From contig NZ_JBBDYL010000005.1 of NCBI RefSeq assembly GCF_040901545.1, positions 124,001-188,000 of the forward strand: DNA of 64,000 bases. Direction: 5' to 3'. The position numbers were made by a program, and so were the translations under genes. Of this stretch, positions 28,919 through 37,496 are shown one piece after another (the stretch's first letter is position 1; every line of letters starts with the position of its first letter). The notes beneath the pieces were generated by a model. That model was not told where the DNA came from. It did no database searches and saw only the letters and a program-made list of their open reading frames with translations. Source of the stretch: Sulfuricaulis sp040901545 (GTDB taxonomy: Bacteria > Pseudomonadota > Gammaproteobacteria > Acidiferrobacterales > Sulfurifustaceae).

Positions 28919-29024
28919 TGTTTGCAGAACCTGTGTAATGTCGTCACGTCCCACGGCGGACGTTGGGTTCTGTAAGCAAGCAACACCCGCGACGCATCCT
29001 GCCGAAAGCGTACGCCCCATCTGA

Positions 29025-29072
29025 CCACTATATCTTGAGTTGACTCAGTGTAGTCTACACAATATATTGTGT
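29025..29072 (+). promoter_or_regulatory. nrdAB promoter with paired NrdR boxes
   Basis: ACACAATATATTGTGT (29057-29072) is a full match to the NrdR box. A second, weaker box, CCACTATATCTTGAGT, lies at 29025-29040, starting exactly 32 bp upstream, the three-turn spacing known for NrdR. Between and overlapping them is a strong sigma-70 promoter: TTGACT (29040-29045), 17-nt spacer, TATATT (29063-29068). NrdR-dATP/ATP binding would occlude the promoter. A GTGTAG-T-CTACAC palindrome occupies the spacer. Confidence 0.82.
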
Positions 29073-29075
29073 TTT

Positions 29076-29258
29076 CTTGGTGCCTCGGGTGTTATACCTG
29101 AGGCGTAGAAAGGGAATCCGGTGTAAATCCGGAACGGTCCCGCCGCGGTAACGGGGACAGGCTGCCGCACACGCCACTGGGTTTAAACCTGGGAAGGCGC
29201 AGCAGCCGCGACGCAAGACCGTTTTGCGTCGCCACCCGAAGTCCGAAGACCTGCCAAG
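29076..29258 (+). promoter_or_regulatory. Cobalamin (B12) riboswitch controlling nrdAB
   Basis: Conserved elements in order: P1 strand CTTGG, GGGAATCCGGTGTAAATCCG, CGCCGCGGTAACGGGGACAG, the GCCACTG segment, and the B12 box AAGTCCGAAGACCTGCC with closing CCAAG. Adenosylcobalamin binding should repress nrdAB, so the class Ia reductase is made when B12 is scarce. A 54/55-identical core occurs upstream of metE on the other strand. Confidence 0.95.
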
Positions 29259-29401
29259 CACAGCACACCTCGCAATCGATCGGCTGGTGACCCTCCGGGG
29301 TTTGTATAAGCCGGTTCTGGCTACGAGAGTCCTCGTGGATTGGGACTTCGGGATGACCACGAAACTAGGTTCCGCCTCGCGGTTTTCGTGTTTGCCTAAT
29401 G

Positions 29402-29449
29402 CCTCCTCCCTGGGACTGGTGCTGCCGGCTCAACGCTCACCCGAGGAGG
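29402..29449 (+). promoter_or_regulatory. Candidate RBS-sequestering hairpin in the nrdA leader
   Basis: CCTCCTC (29402-29408) is perfectly complementary to GAGGAGG (29443-29449), the nrdA ribosome site that lies 5 nt before the ATG at 29455. This would let the riboswitch act at translation initiation. The rest of the 29259-29401 leader has no ORF I support. Confidence 0.55.
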
Positions 29450-29454
29450 AATGT

Positions 29455-32280
29455 ATGCACGCCACATCCGTCGCTTCGCCGTCGCCACCCGTTCGCACAC
29501 CACCGTTCACCGACAGCCCGGCGCTGCCCGTACCGAACAACCTGCATGTCATCCGGCGCAACGGCGCGGCCGCGCATTTTGACGCCAACAAGATCGCCGT
29601 GGCGATCAGCAAGGCGTTTCTCGCCGCCGAGGGCGGCACGTCCGCGGCCTCGGCGCGCGTGCGCGAAATCGTCGCCGGTCTGACGCGGCAGGTAGTGCAG
29701 GCACTCACCCGCCGCCTTCCAGGCGGCGGCACGCTGCACATCGAGGACATCCAGGACCAAGTCGAGTTGGCGTTGATGCGCAACGGCCACCACGAGGTAG
29801 CGCGCCGTTACGTGCTCTATCGCGAAAAACGTGCGCACGCACGCGCCGCCGAACAACCGCCCGAACCGCCGGCGCCCGGCCTCAACGTGCGCACAGCGAA
29901 CGGCGAACTGCGTCCGCTCGACCGTAACCGCCTGGCGACGGTCGTGCGCGAAGCCTGCGCCTGCTTGAACGAAGTCGACGCCGAACGGGTGTTGCACGCC
30001 ACCCTCAAGAACCTGTTCGACGGCGTGGACGAAGGCGACGTGATGCAATCGGCGATTTTATCCGCGCGCGCACTGATCGAGACCGAGCCAGATTACACCT
30101 ACGTCACCGCGCGCCTGCTGCTCGACACCTTGCGTCACGAGGTGCTGGGCGACGCGGCGACGCACGCGCAGATGCGTACCCGCTATGCCGAATATTTCGA
30201 CCGATTCGTGCGCACGGGCGTCGAGGCCGAACTGCTCGACCCGCGTCTCGCCGAATTCGATCTGGCGCGCCTGGGCGCGGCGCTGAACCCCGACCGCGAT
30301 CTGGCGTTCACGTATCTCGGCCTGCAAACCCTGTACGACCGTTATTTCTTGCACATCCGGGATCGGCGCATCGAATTGCCGCAAGCGTTCTGGATGCGCG
30401 TGGCCATGGGGCTCGCGCTCAACGAGATTGACCGCGAGTCGCGCGCGATTCAGTTCTACGAGGTACTGTCGAGCTTCGACTTCGTGTCCTCGACGCCGAC
30501 GTTGTTCAACGCCGGCACGCTGCGCTCGCAGTTGTCATCGTGCTACCTCACCACCGTAGCCGACGATCTCGACAGTATTTACGGCGCGATCAAGGACAAC
30601 GCGCTGTTGTCGAAGTATGCCGGGGGCCTCGGCAACGATTGGACGCGCGTGCGCGCGCTCGGCTCGTGGATCAAGGGCACCAACGGCCGCTCGCAGGGCG
30701 TGATTCCGTTCCTTAAAGTCGCCAACGACACCGCGGTCGCGGTCAACCAGGGCGGCCGGCGCAATGGGGCGGTGTGCGCGTATCTCGAAACCTGGCATCT
30801 CGACATCGAAGAATTCCTGGAACTGCGTAAGAACACCGGCGACGACCGTCGTCGCACGCACGACATGAACACCGCCAACTGGATTCCCGATCTGTTCATG
30901 CAGCGCGTGCGCGAGAGAGGCGAGTGGACGTTGTTCTCGCCGTCCGACGCGCCCGACCTGCATGATCGCTACGGCCAGGCATTCACCGAGGCCTATCTGG
31001 GTTACGAACAAAAGGCCGCGAGCGGCGAGCTGAAACTGTTCAAGAAGATCCGCGCACAGGACTTGTGGCGCAAGATGCTCACCATGCTGTTCGAAACCGG
31101 GCACCCGTGGTTGACGTTCAAGGACCCGTGCAATGTACGCAGCCCGCAGCAGCACGCGGGCGTGGTGCATAGCTCGAACTTATGCACGGAAATAACCCTG
31201 AATACCTCGGACGAAGAGATCGCGGTGTGCAACCTCGGCTCGATCAACCTGGTGCGGCACCTGGATCCGAACAGCGGCCTGGACTTCGACAAAGTGGGCC
31301 GCACGGTGCGCATCGCCCTGCGCATGCTGGATAACGTCATCGACATAAATTACTACGCGGTGCCGCAGGCGCGCGCCTCCAACTTGCGGCACCGTCCGGT
31401 CGGCCTCGGGCTCATGGGTTTCCAGGACGCGCTGTTCAAGCGGCGCATCCCCTATGCCTCCGACGCGGCGGTGGAATTCGCCGACGAAACCATGGAGGCG
31501 ATCGGCTATCACGCCATCCTCGCCTCGACCGAGCTGGCGGCCGAGCGCGGGACGTACCCGAGCTACGCCGGCTCGCTGTGGAGCCAGGGCATTCTGCCGA
31601 TCGACAGCATCGGGCTGTTGGCCGCGCAGCGCGCCGCGTGGGACGGCGCGTTACGGATGGACCGCGGCACGCGGCTCGATTGGCAACCGGTGCGCGAGGC
31701 CATCGTCCGGCACGGCATGCGCAATTCCAATTGCCTGGCGATCGCGCCGACCGCGACCATCTCAAACATCGCCGGGGTCGGTCAGAGCATCGAGCCGACG
31801 TATCAAAACCTGTTCGTGAAATCCAATCTCTCGGGCGAGTTCACGGTATTGAACGAGTACCTGGTGCGCGACCTGAAGGTGCGCGGGTTGTGGGACGCGG
31901 TGATGGTCAACGACCTCAAGTACTTCGACGGGCGCGTCGCGCCGATCGATCGCATCCCGGAAGACCTTAAGGCGCTTTATGCCACGGCCTTCGAAATCGA
32001 GCCCGCGTGGTTGATCGAGTGCGCGTCGCGCCGGCAAAAGTGGATAGACCAGGCGCAAAGCCTCAATTTGTACATGGACGAGCCCTCGGGCAAGAAGCTG
32101 TCCGAGATGTATCTGTTGGCGTGGGAGCAGGGTCTGAAGACGACATACTACCTGCGCACGCTGGGCGCCACCGCGGCGGAAAAATCCACCATCGCCGACG
32201 GCGCGCTAAACGCTGTACCAGGGGACGCCGCGCCGAAGGCGTGCGCCCTCGACGATCCCCATTGCGAATCCTGTCAGTAA
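29455..32280 (+). CDS. nrdA: Ribonucleotide reductase class Ia, alpha subunit
   Basis: This enzyme reduces ribonucleoside diphosphates for DNA synthesis, using the NrdB radical. The 941-aa protein has an ATP-cone from about residue 28 (NLHVIRRNGAAAHFDANKI), a second cone-like N-terminal region from about 143, the catalytic barrel with SSCYLTT near 360, SNLCTEITLN near 572 and NCLAIAPTATISNIAG near 757, and a C-terminal redox pair in HCESCQ. I chose the ATG at 29455 with GAGGAGGA just upstream; the frame extends back across the riboswitch, which is not coding. NrdR and B12 both appear to control it. Confidence 0.96.
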   Translation: MHATSVASPSPPVRTPPFTDSPALPVPNNLHVIRRNGAAAHFDANKIAVAISKAFLAAEGGTSAASARVREIVAGLTRQVVQALTRRLPGGGTLHIEDIQDQVELALMRNGHHEVARRYVLYREKRAHARAAEQPPEPPAPGLNVRTANGELRPLDRNRLATVVREACACLNEVDAERVLHATLKNLFDGVDEGDVMQSAILSARALIETEPDYTYVTARLLLDTLRHEVLGDAATHAQMRTRYAEYFDRFVRTGVEAELLDPRLAEFDLARLGAALNPDRDLAFTYLGLQTLYDRYFLHIRDRRIELPQAFWMRVAMGLALNEIDRESRAIQFYEVLSSFDFVSSTPTLFNAGTLRSQLSSCYLTTVADDLDSIYGAIKDNALLSKYAGGLGNDWTRVRALGSWIKGTNGRSQGVIPFLKVANDTAVAVNQGGRRNGAVCAYLETWHLDIEEFLELRKNTGDDRRRTHDMNTANWIPDLFMQRVRERGEWTLFSPSDAPDLHDRYGQAFTEAYLGYEQKAASGELKLFKKIRAQDLWRKMLTMLFETGHPWLTFKDPCNVRSPQQHAGVVHSSNLCTEITLNTSDEEIAVCNLGSINLVRHLDPNSGLDFDKVGRTVRIALRMLDNVIDINYYAVPQARASNLRHRPVGLGLMGFQDALFKRRIPYASDAAVEFADETMEAIGYHAILASTELAAERGTYPSYAGSLWSQGILPIDSIGLLAAQRAAWDGALRMDRGTRLDWQPVREAIVRHGMRNSNCLAIAPTATISNIAGVGQSIEPTYQNLFVKSNLSGEFTVLNEYLVRDLKVRGLWDAVMVNDLKYFDGRVAPIDRIPEDLKALYATAFEIEPAWLIECASRRQKWIDQAQSLNLYMDEPSGKKLSEMYLLAWEQGLKTTYYLRTLGATAAEKSTIADGALNAVPGDAAPKACALDDPHCESCQ

Positions 32281-32301
32281 TACCACTCGGAGGAATACAA
32301 C

Positions 32302-33423
32302 ATGCTGACGTTTGACGATGCCATTCCCGCCGCGCCCAAGGGCGCCGGCTTGCAGCCCAACCCCAACCTGCCCGCGTTCGCTCGGAACAATAACGGGGAG
32401 AACCTCGGGCGCGTTCGCGTGGAGGACAAGCGCATCATCAATTGCCAAGCGGACGTAAACCAACTGGTGCCGTTCAAGTACAAATGGGCGTGGGAGAAGT
32501 ACCTCGCCGCCTGCGCCAACCACTGGATGCCGCAGGAGATCAACATGAGCCGCGACATCGCGTTGTGGAAAAGCGCGAACGGGCTGACGGAAGACGAGCG
32601 GCGCCTGGTCAAGCGCAACCTCGGCTTTTTCGTCACCGCCGATTCGCTCGCCGCCAACAACATCGTGCTCGGCACCTATCGCCATATCACCAATCCAGAG
32701 TGTCGCCAATACCTGCTGCGCCAGGCGTTCGAGGAGGCGATCCACACCCATGCCTATCAGTACATCGTCGAAAGCCTGGGGCTGGACGAGGGTGAGATCT
32801 TCAACTCCTATCATGAAATCCCCAGCATCCGCGCCAAGGACGAATTTCTGCTCGAATTCATTCAAACGCTGACTGATCCCGACTTTCACACCGGCACGCC
32901 CGAGAACGACCAGAAATTGCTGCGCGCGTTGATCGGCTTCGCCGTGATCATGGAGGGGTTGTTCTTCTACGTCGGTTTCGTGCAGATCCTGGCGCTCGGC
33001 CGCCAGAACAAGATGACCGGCGCGGCGGAGCAGTATCAGTACATCCTGCGCGATGAGTCCATGCACTTGAACTTCGGCGTCGACGTCATCAACCAGATCA
33101 AACTGGAAAACCCGCACCTGTGGAGCGAGTCGTTCCAGCAAGAAGCGATCGGGTTGATCCGCAAGGGCGTCGAACTGGAACACCGCTACGCCGTCGACAC
33201 CCTGCCGCGCGGCGTGTTAGGACTCAACGTCACCATGTTCGACGACTACCTCAAGTTCATCGTCAACCGCCGCTGCCAGCAGATCGGCCTGCCGGTGCAG
33301 TATCAAGGGATCACCAATCCTTTCCCATGGATGAGCGAGATGCTGGATCTGAAAAAAGAGAAAAACTTCTTCGAGACCCGCGTCATCGAGTATCAAACCG
33401 GCGGTGCACTGAGCTGGGACTAA
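32302..33423 (+). CDS. nrdB: Ribonucleotide reductase class Ia, beta subunit
   Basis: This is the 373-aa ferritin-like subunit carrying the diiron-tyrosyl radical cofactor. The metal-ligand and radical segment EEAIHTHAYQYIVES near residue 143 aligns its first Tyr with the radical Tyr of E. coli NrdB; a second ligand helix is DESMHLNFG near 250. It follows nrdA by 21 bp with a clear CGGAGGA ribosome site. It requires oxygen, unlike a B12-dependent class II enzyme. Confidence 0.95.
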   Translation: MLTFDDAIPAAPKGAGLQPNPNLPAFARNNNGENLGRVRVEDKRIINCQADVNQLVPFKYKWAWEKYLAACANHWMPQEINMSRDIALWKSANGLTEDERRLVKRNLGFFVTADSLAANNIVLGTYRHITNPECRQYLLRQAFEEAIHTHAYQYIVESLGLDEGEIFNSYHEIPSIRAKDEFLLEFIQTLTDPDFHTGTPENDQKLLRALIGFAVIMEGLFFYVGFVQILALGRQNKMTGAAEQYQYILRDESMHLNFGVDVINQIKLENPHLWSESFQQEAIGLIRKGVELEHRYAVDTLPRGVLGLNVTMFDDYLKFIVNRRCQQIGLPVQYQGITNPFPWMSEMLDLKKEKNFFETRVIEYQTGGALSWD

Positions 33424-33434
33424 CCGCACAATGC

Positions 33435-33463
33435 GCACGCCGGGCCCAACGAGCCTGGCGTGC
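33435..33463. terminator. Hairpin between convergent nrdB and metE
   Basis: GCACGCCGG and CCTGGCGTGC form a GC-rich stem in the 51-bp gap between the two convergent genes. There is no T run on either strand, so an intrinsic terminator is only a possibility. Confidence 0.4.
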
Positions 33464-33474
33464 ACCCCGGTCCA

Positions 33475-35769
33475 TTAGTTTTCGGCTTGCGGGGGCGCTG
33501 TTCGCAACACCCGCGCCGCCGCCACCATGTTGGCGAGCGCCGCTTCGACCTCCGGCCAGCCGCGTGTCTTCAAACCGCAATCGGGATTGACCCACAGTTG
33601 CTCGGGCGGCAGCACGCGGCGCGCTTTACGCATCAGCCGCACCATCTCGTCCGTGTCCGGCACGCGCGGGCTGTGGATATCGTAGACGCCCGGGCCGATC
33701 TCATTCGGATATTTAAAGTTGACGAAGGCATCGAGCAATTCCATGTCCGAGCGTGACGTTTCGATGGTAATGACGTCGGCGTCCATCGCCGCGACCGCCT
33801 CGATGATGTCGTTGAACTCGGCGTAGCACATGTGAGTGTGGGTCTGGGTATCGTCGCGTACGCCGCTCGCGGCGATGCGGAACGCGCGAACTGCCCAGGC
33901 GAGATAGACCGGACGGTCGGCAGCGCGCAACGGCAGGCCTTCGCGCAGCGCCGGCTCGTCGATTTGGATGATCTTGATACCGGCCGCTTCCAGGTCCCGC
34001 ACCTCATCGCGGATAGCGAGTGCGATTTGCAACGCGGTGTCGGCGCGCGGCTGGTCGTCGCGCACGAACGACCACTGCAAGATGGTCACGGGGCCGGTGA
34101 GCATGCCCTTCATGGGTTTGCGGGTGAGCGACTGCGCGTACACGGCCCACTCGACTGTCATCGGCCCAGGGCGCGACACGTCGCCGTAGACGATTGGCGG
34201 CTTGACGTAGCGCGAGCCGTAGCTCTGCACCCAGCCATGGCGGGTGAAGGCAAAGCCCTCGAGCTGCTCGCCGAAATACTCGACCATGTCGTTGCGCTCG
34301 GCCTCGCCGTGCACCAGCACATCGAGGCCGATCTGTTCCTGTTTGCTCACGGCGAGCGCGATCTCGGCGCACATCTTTTCTTTGTATTGCGCTTCGCTCA
34401 AGCGCCCGGCCTTGAAGTCGCGCCGCGGGGCGCGGATGTCCGCGGTCTGTGGGAATGAGCCGATGGTGGTGGTTGGGTACGGCGGTAGCTTGAGGCGCTG
34501 CTGCTGCGCCGCGTGCCGTTGCGCAAAGGGACTCGTGCGGTGCTCATCTTTAGCGGCCAGGGAAGCCGCGCGCTGTCGCACCCGCGGGTTGCGTATGCGC
34601 ACCGAGCTTAGGCGTGTCCGGCGCGCGGCGCGGACCGCCTCCATCTCCTCGAGCACGCTGTTCGCGCCGTTTTCGAGCGCCGCCTTGAGCACGCTCAGCT
34701 CGTTCATTTTCTGCGTCGCAAAGGCGAGCCAGTATTTTAGTTCCGCATCGAGTTTGTCCTCGCGCTCGAGGTCCACCGGCACGTGCAGCAGCGAACAGCT
34801 CGGGGCGAGCCACAAGCGTTCGCCGAGCACGTCCGCGGCACGCCTCAAGATCGCCAGAGCGTGATCGAGATCGACGCGCCAGATATTGCGCCCGTCGATC
34901 ACTCCGAGAGAGAGGATCTTGTTCGTTGGCAGCTCCGCGAGCACCGCGTCGAGTTGGCTCGCGCCGCGCGCGAGATCGATGTGTAGCCCGGCTACCGGCA
35001 GGCGACAGGCTATGGCGATGTTGGCGCCCAAGCTTTCGAAATACGTGACGATCAGAAGTTTTACCGGCGTATCTCGCAGCGCTTCATAGGTGCGGGTGTA
35101 GGCCGCGCGCCATTTTTCCGGCAAGTCCAATACCAGCGCCGGCTCGTCTACCTGCACCCATGCCACGCCCATGGCGCCGAGGCGCGCAAGAATTTCCCGA
35201 TACACCGGCAGCAGGCGATCGAGCAGATCGAGACGATCGAAATCGCCTCCCTTGGCTTTGCCGAGCCACAGATAGGTGAGTGGGCCGACCAACGCCGGTT
35301 TGACGCGGTAACCCAGTGCCTTGGCCTCGGCGACCTCGTCGAACAGCCGGTGGGAGGCCAGGCAAAAGCCCTGGTCCGGCTGAAACTCCGGGACAATATA
35401 GTGATAGTTGGTATCGAACCACTTGGTCATCTCGCAGGCATGCGTGGCCTTGCCGCTAGGTGCGGTACCACGCGCCATGCGGAAATAGGTGTCGAGATCG
35501 ACGTCTCCGCCCGGCCATTCAAAACGCGGCGGCACGGCGCCGAGCGTCGCACTCATGTCGAGCACCTGGTCATAGAACGAGAAGTCGCCCGCCGTAACGA
35601 AATCTAGACCCACGTCCCTTTGTTGCCGCCAATGGCGTGCGCGCAGTTCGCGTCCGGTCTGTACCAGCTCCGCCCGCGGACTCTCGCCCTTCCAGTAACT
35701 CTCCACAGCGGTTTTGAGTTCACGTCCCGCGCCGATGCGCGGGAAACCCAGAATATGTACCGTCGTCAT
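33475..35769 (-). CDS. metE: Cobalamin-independent methionine synthase
   Basis: This zinc enzyme transfers a methyl group from methyltetrahydropteroyl-triglutamate to homocysteine without B12. The 764-aa length is typical. The N-terminal domain begins TTVHILGFPRIGAGRELK; the catalytic domain has the zinc ligands in THMCYAEFND, ITIETSRSD and NPDCGLKTRGW. I chose the ATG at 35769 (MTTVHILG), with CGGAG upstream; the longer frame would read into the leader. A B12 riboswitch lies upstream, so it is expressed when the B12-dependent MetH route fails. Confidence 0.96.
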   Translation of the reverse strand: MTTVHILGFPRIGAGRELKTAVESYWKGESPRAELVQTGRELRARHWRQQRDVGLDFVTAGDFSFYDQVLDMSATLGAVPPRFEWPGGDVDLDTYFRMARGTAPSGKATHACEMTKWFDTNYHYIVPEFQPDQGFCLASHRLFDEVAEAKALGYRVKPALVGPLTYLWLGKAKGGDFDRLDLLDRLLPVYREILARLGAMGVAWVQVDEPALVLDLPEKWRAAYTRTYEALRDTPVKLLIVTYFESLGANIAIACRLPVAGLHIDLARGASQLDAVLAELPTNKILSLGVIDGRNIWRVDLDHALAILRRAADVLGERLWLAPSCSLLHVPVDLEREDKLDAELKYWLAFATQKMNELSVLKAALENGANSVLEEMEAVRAARRTRLSSVRIRNPRVRQRAASLAAKDEHRTSPFAQRHAAQQQRLKLPPYPTTTIGSFPQTADIRAPRRDFKAGRLSEAQYKEKMCAEIALAVSKQEQIGLDVLVHGEAERNDMVEYFGEQLEGFAFTRHGWVQSYGSRYVKPPIVYGDVSRPGPMTVEWAVYAQSLTRKPMKGMLTGPVTILQWSFVRDDQPRADTALQIALAIRDEVRDLEAAGIKIIQIDEPALREGLPLRAADRPVYLAWAVRAFRIAASGVRDDTQTHTHMCYAEFNDIIEAVAAMDADVITIETSRSDMELLDAFVNFKYPNEIGPGVYDIHSPRVPDTDEMVRLMRKARRVLPPEQLWVNPDCGLKTRGWPEVEAALANMVAAARVLRTAPPQAEN

Positions 35770-35936
35770 GATTGCTCCGTTTGCCCGGGTCTCGCCGGGA
35801 GAGTTAAAGAAAAAACAGCTCGGGGTCGAAGCGGAAAGAGGAGCGGCGGACGACAACGCGCATTCCCCAACAACGGGTAATTACGTGGCGACGTCCTGAC
35901 ATCCCAATTCACGAGGATCGCAGGCTGTGTTGGCGC

Positions 35937-36106
35937 TTTGGCAGGTCTTCGGACTTCGGGTGTGACGCCGATGGCGTCACCGCTGACACGCCTTCCCGGG
36001 TCTAGCCCAGTGGCGTTTGTGGCAGCCTGTCCCCGTTACCGCGGCGGGACCGTTCCGGATTGACACCGGATTCCCTCTTACCTCCGCCCGTGAAGGCGGA
36101 ACCAAG
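35937..36106 (-). promoter_or_regulatory. Cobalamin (B12) riboswitch controlling metE
   Basis: Read on the minus strand, it runs from CTTGG through GGGAATCCGGTGTCAATCCG, CGCCGCGGTAACGGGGACAG and GCCACTG to the B12 box AAGTCCGAAGACCTGCC. The 55-nt core at 36021-36075 differs from the nrdA riboswitch at one base. The remaining leader to metE (35770-35936) contains a T6 run on the minus strand near 35811-35816 that could belong to an attenuator, but no strong stem precedes it. Confidence 0.95.
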
Positions 36107-36113
36107 CAAGCAC

Positions 36114-36142
36114 AGACTAACCGCCCGACGATAGGCGGTCAA
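36114..36142 (-). promoter_or_regulatory. Candidate metE promoter
   Basis: On the minus strand TTGACC (36142-36137) and TAGTCT (36119-36114) are separated by 17 nt, just upstream of the riboswitch. The -35 is good and the -10 is weak. An ACCGCC/GGCGGT inverted repeat lies between them. Confidence 0.45.
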
Positions 36143-36188
36143 TGAGTGTGCGTCATTCTTGATTCCGGGGGACAAACCTTCTTCGGTA

Positions 36189-36321
36189 GCTTGCCGTCGC
36201 GACCAAAGCCATGAAAGAAATCTGCAAGGCGCGCTATGAGTCTTTTGGCTGCGCCGGACAGGCCTCGAAAATCAGGGCGTTTTCGCTCGATGCCATGACC
36301 AACCGCTATGCCAAGGGCGAG
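36189..36321 (+). repeat. 133-bp direct repeat, right copy (fba 3' fragment)
   Basis: This is identical to 28738-28870 and encodes aldolase residues MKEICKARYESFGCAGQ onward, but has no start, no upstream part and a different tail, so it is a gene fragment. It ends about 60 bp before the cbbR stop. Confidence 0.95.
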
Positions 36322-36382
36322 CTGGAACCATGTGTGAACTGTGCCAATCCGTCACACACACGCAAGCACATCGACAGCCGGA

Positions 36383-37327
36383 TCAGTGACGGCGGGCCTT
36401 CGCGGATTTCCCCTGTGAACGCTTCATGTCCCGCGTTGCGGTGTGTGTTTCTTCGAGAATGAAAATTTTAAACGCCTGAGCGGCGGCCGAGAGGCGTTTG
36501 CCACGCCGGTGTACGACATACCAGTGGCGTATGATCGGTAAGTCCCGGATATCGAGCACCACGAGGCGTTTCAGCGCCAGCTCCTGATCGATGGTCGCAC
36601 GTGACAGCAACCCAAGGCCCAACCCCGCTTGCACACCTTGCTTGATGGCTTCGTTACTGCCAGCTTCCATGCCGGTCTTGATCCGCACGCCGTGTTCGCT
36701 GAAGAAACGTTCCATGGCGCTGCGGGTGCCCGATCCCGGCTCGCGGACGAGAAACACCGTGTCTTGCAACCGCGTCAGCGGAATCCGCTTTTCCCGCGCC
36801 AGCGGATGATTCGGCGTAGCGACAATCACCAGCCGGTTTTCCATGAAGGCATGCGCTTCGACGTCGAGCCCGTCAGGCGGCTGTCCCATGATGACGAGAT
36901 CCACCGTGTTTTCGGCAAGCTGGCGCAAGAGCGTCTCGCGGTTGGTGACTTCGAGGCTGATCGTTACCTGCGGATAGCGGCGAGAATACTCCCCGAGCAG
37001 CGCCGGGATGAAGTAATTTGCCGTTGAAGCGACCGAGAGACGCAGCCGTCCACCGCTCAAGCCTTTGAGGTGGTTCAGCACCGTCTCAAGCTCATCGAGC
37101 TGCAGGTGAATGGCGCGCGCGTACGTCAATGCCTCGCGTCCCGCTTCGGTGAGGTGTATGCGTTTTCCAAGCTGCTCAAACAGGGGGACGCCCAGCGCCT
37201 CCTCGAGTTGTCGTACCTGCATGGACACGGCGGGTTGAGTCAGAAACAACTCCCGGGCGGCGCGGGTATAATTCAGATGCCGTGCCACGGTTTCGAAAAC
37301 CTTGAGTTGCCGCAGTGTAAGGTGCAA
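36383..37327 (-). CDS. cbbR: LysR-family regulator, CbbR
   Basis: This 314-aa LysR-type regulator has an N-terminal winged helix (LTLRQLKVFETVARHLNYTR, then QPAVSMQVRQLEEALG) and a C-terminal effector domain from about residue 90. It diverges from cbbL, the standard arrangement for CbbR, which senses Calvin-cycle metabolites and activates RuBisCO transcription. Function is inferred from this position plus strong family resemblance. Confidence 0.9.
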   Translation of the reverse strand: MHLTLRQLKVFETVARHLNYTRAARELFLTQPAVSMQVRQLEEALGVPLFEQLGKRIHLTEAGREALTYARAIHLQLDELETVLNHLKGLSGGRLRLSVASTANYFIPALLGEYSRRYPQVTISLEVTNRETLLRQLAENTVDLVIMGQPPDGLDVEAHAFMENRLVIVATPNHPLAREKRIPLTRLQDTVFLVREPGSGTRSAMERFFSEHGVRIKTGMEAGSNEAIKQGVQAGLGLGLLSRATIDQELALKRLVVLDIRDLPIIRHWYVVHRRGKRLSAAAQAFKIFILEETHTATRDMKRSQGKSAKARRH

Positions 37328-37347
37328 AGAACCCCCAGCGATTTATC

Positions 37348-37363
37348 ATAAGTAATAGCTTAT
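37348..37363. promoter_or_regulatory. LysR-type operator candidate between cbbR and cbbL
   Basis: The AT-rich divergent spacer contains ATAAG-N6-CTTAT within TCATAAGTAATAGCTTATTA, a LysR-like T-N11-A dyad placed to serve both promoters. Exact promoters were not identified. Confidence 0.45.
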
Positions 37364-37496
37364 TATAAACACAAAATATCATGAATGTTATTTATGGCAA
37401 GACAGGGCTACGCTGTGTTGTGTCCTGCCGGCCCCACGGGTCGGAGGGCAATTTGAAACTCCACATCGCATGGCCATTATTCAGCGAGGGAAGTGT

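Noticed and set aside
29224..29454. Upstream extension of nrdA across the riboswitch
   Set aside because: The region is a structured RNA with the B12 box; a strong ribosome site places the start at 29455.
28738..36321. Module bracketed by direct repeats as an insertion sequence or integron
   Set aside because: No transposase, integrase, terminal inverted repeats or attC-like sites were seen; the repeat is host gene sequence.
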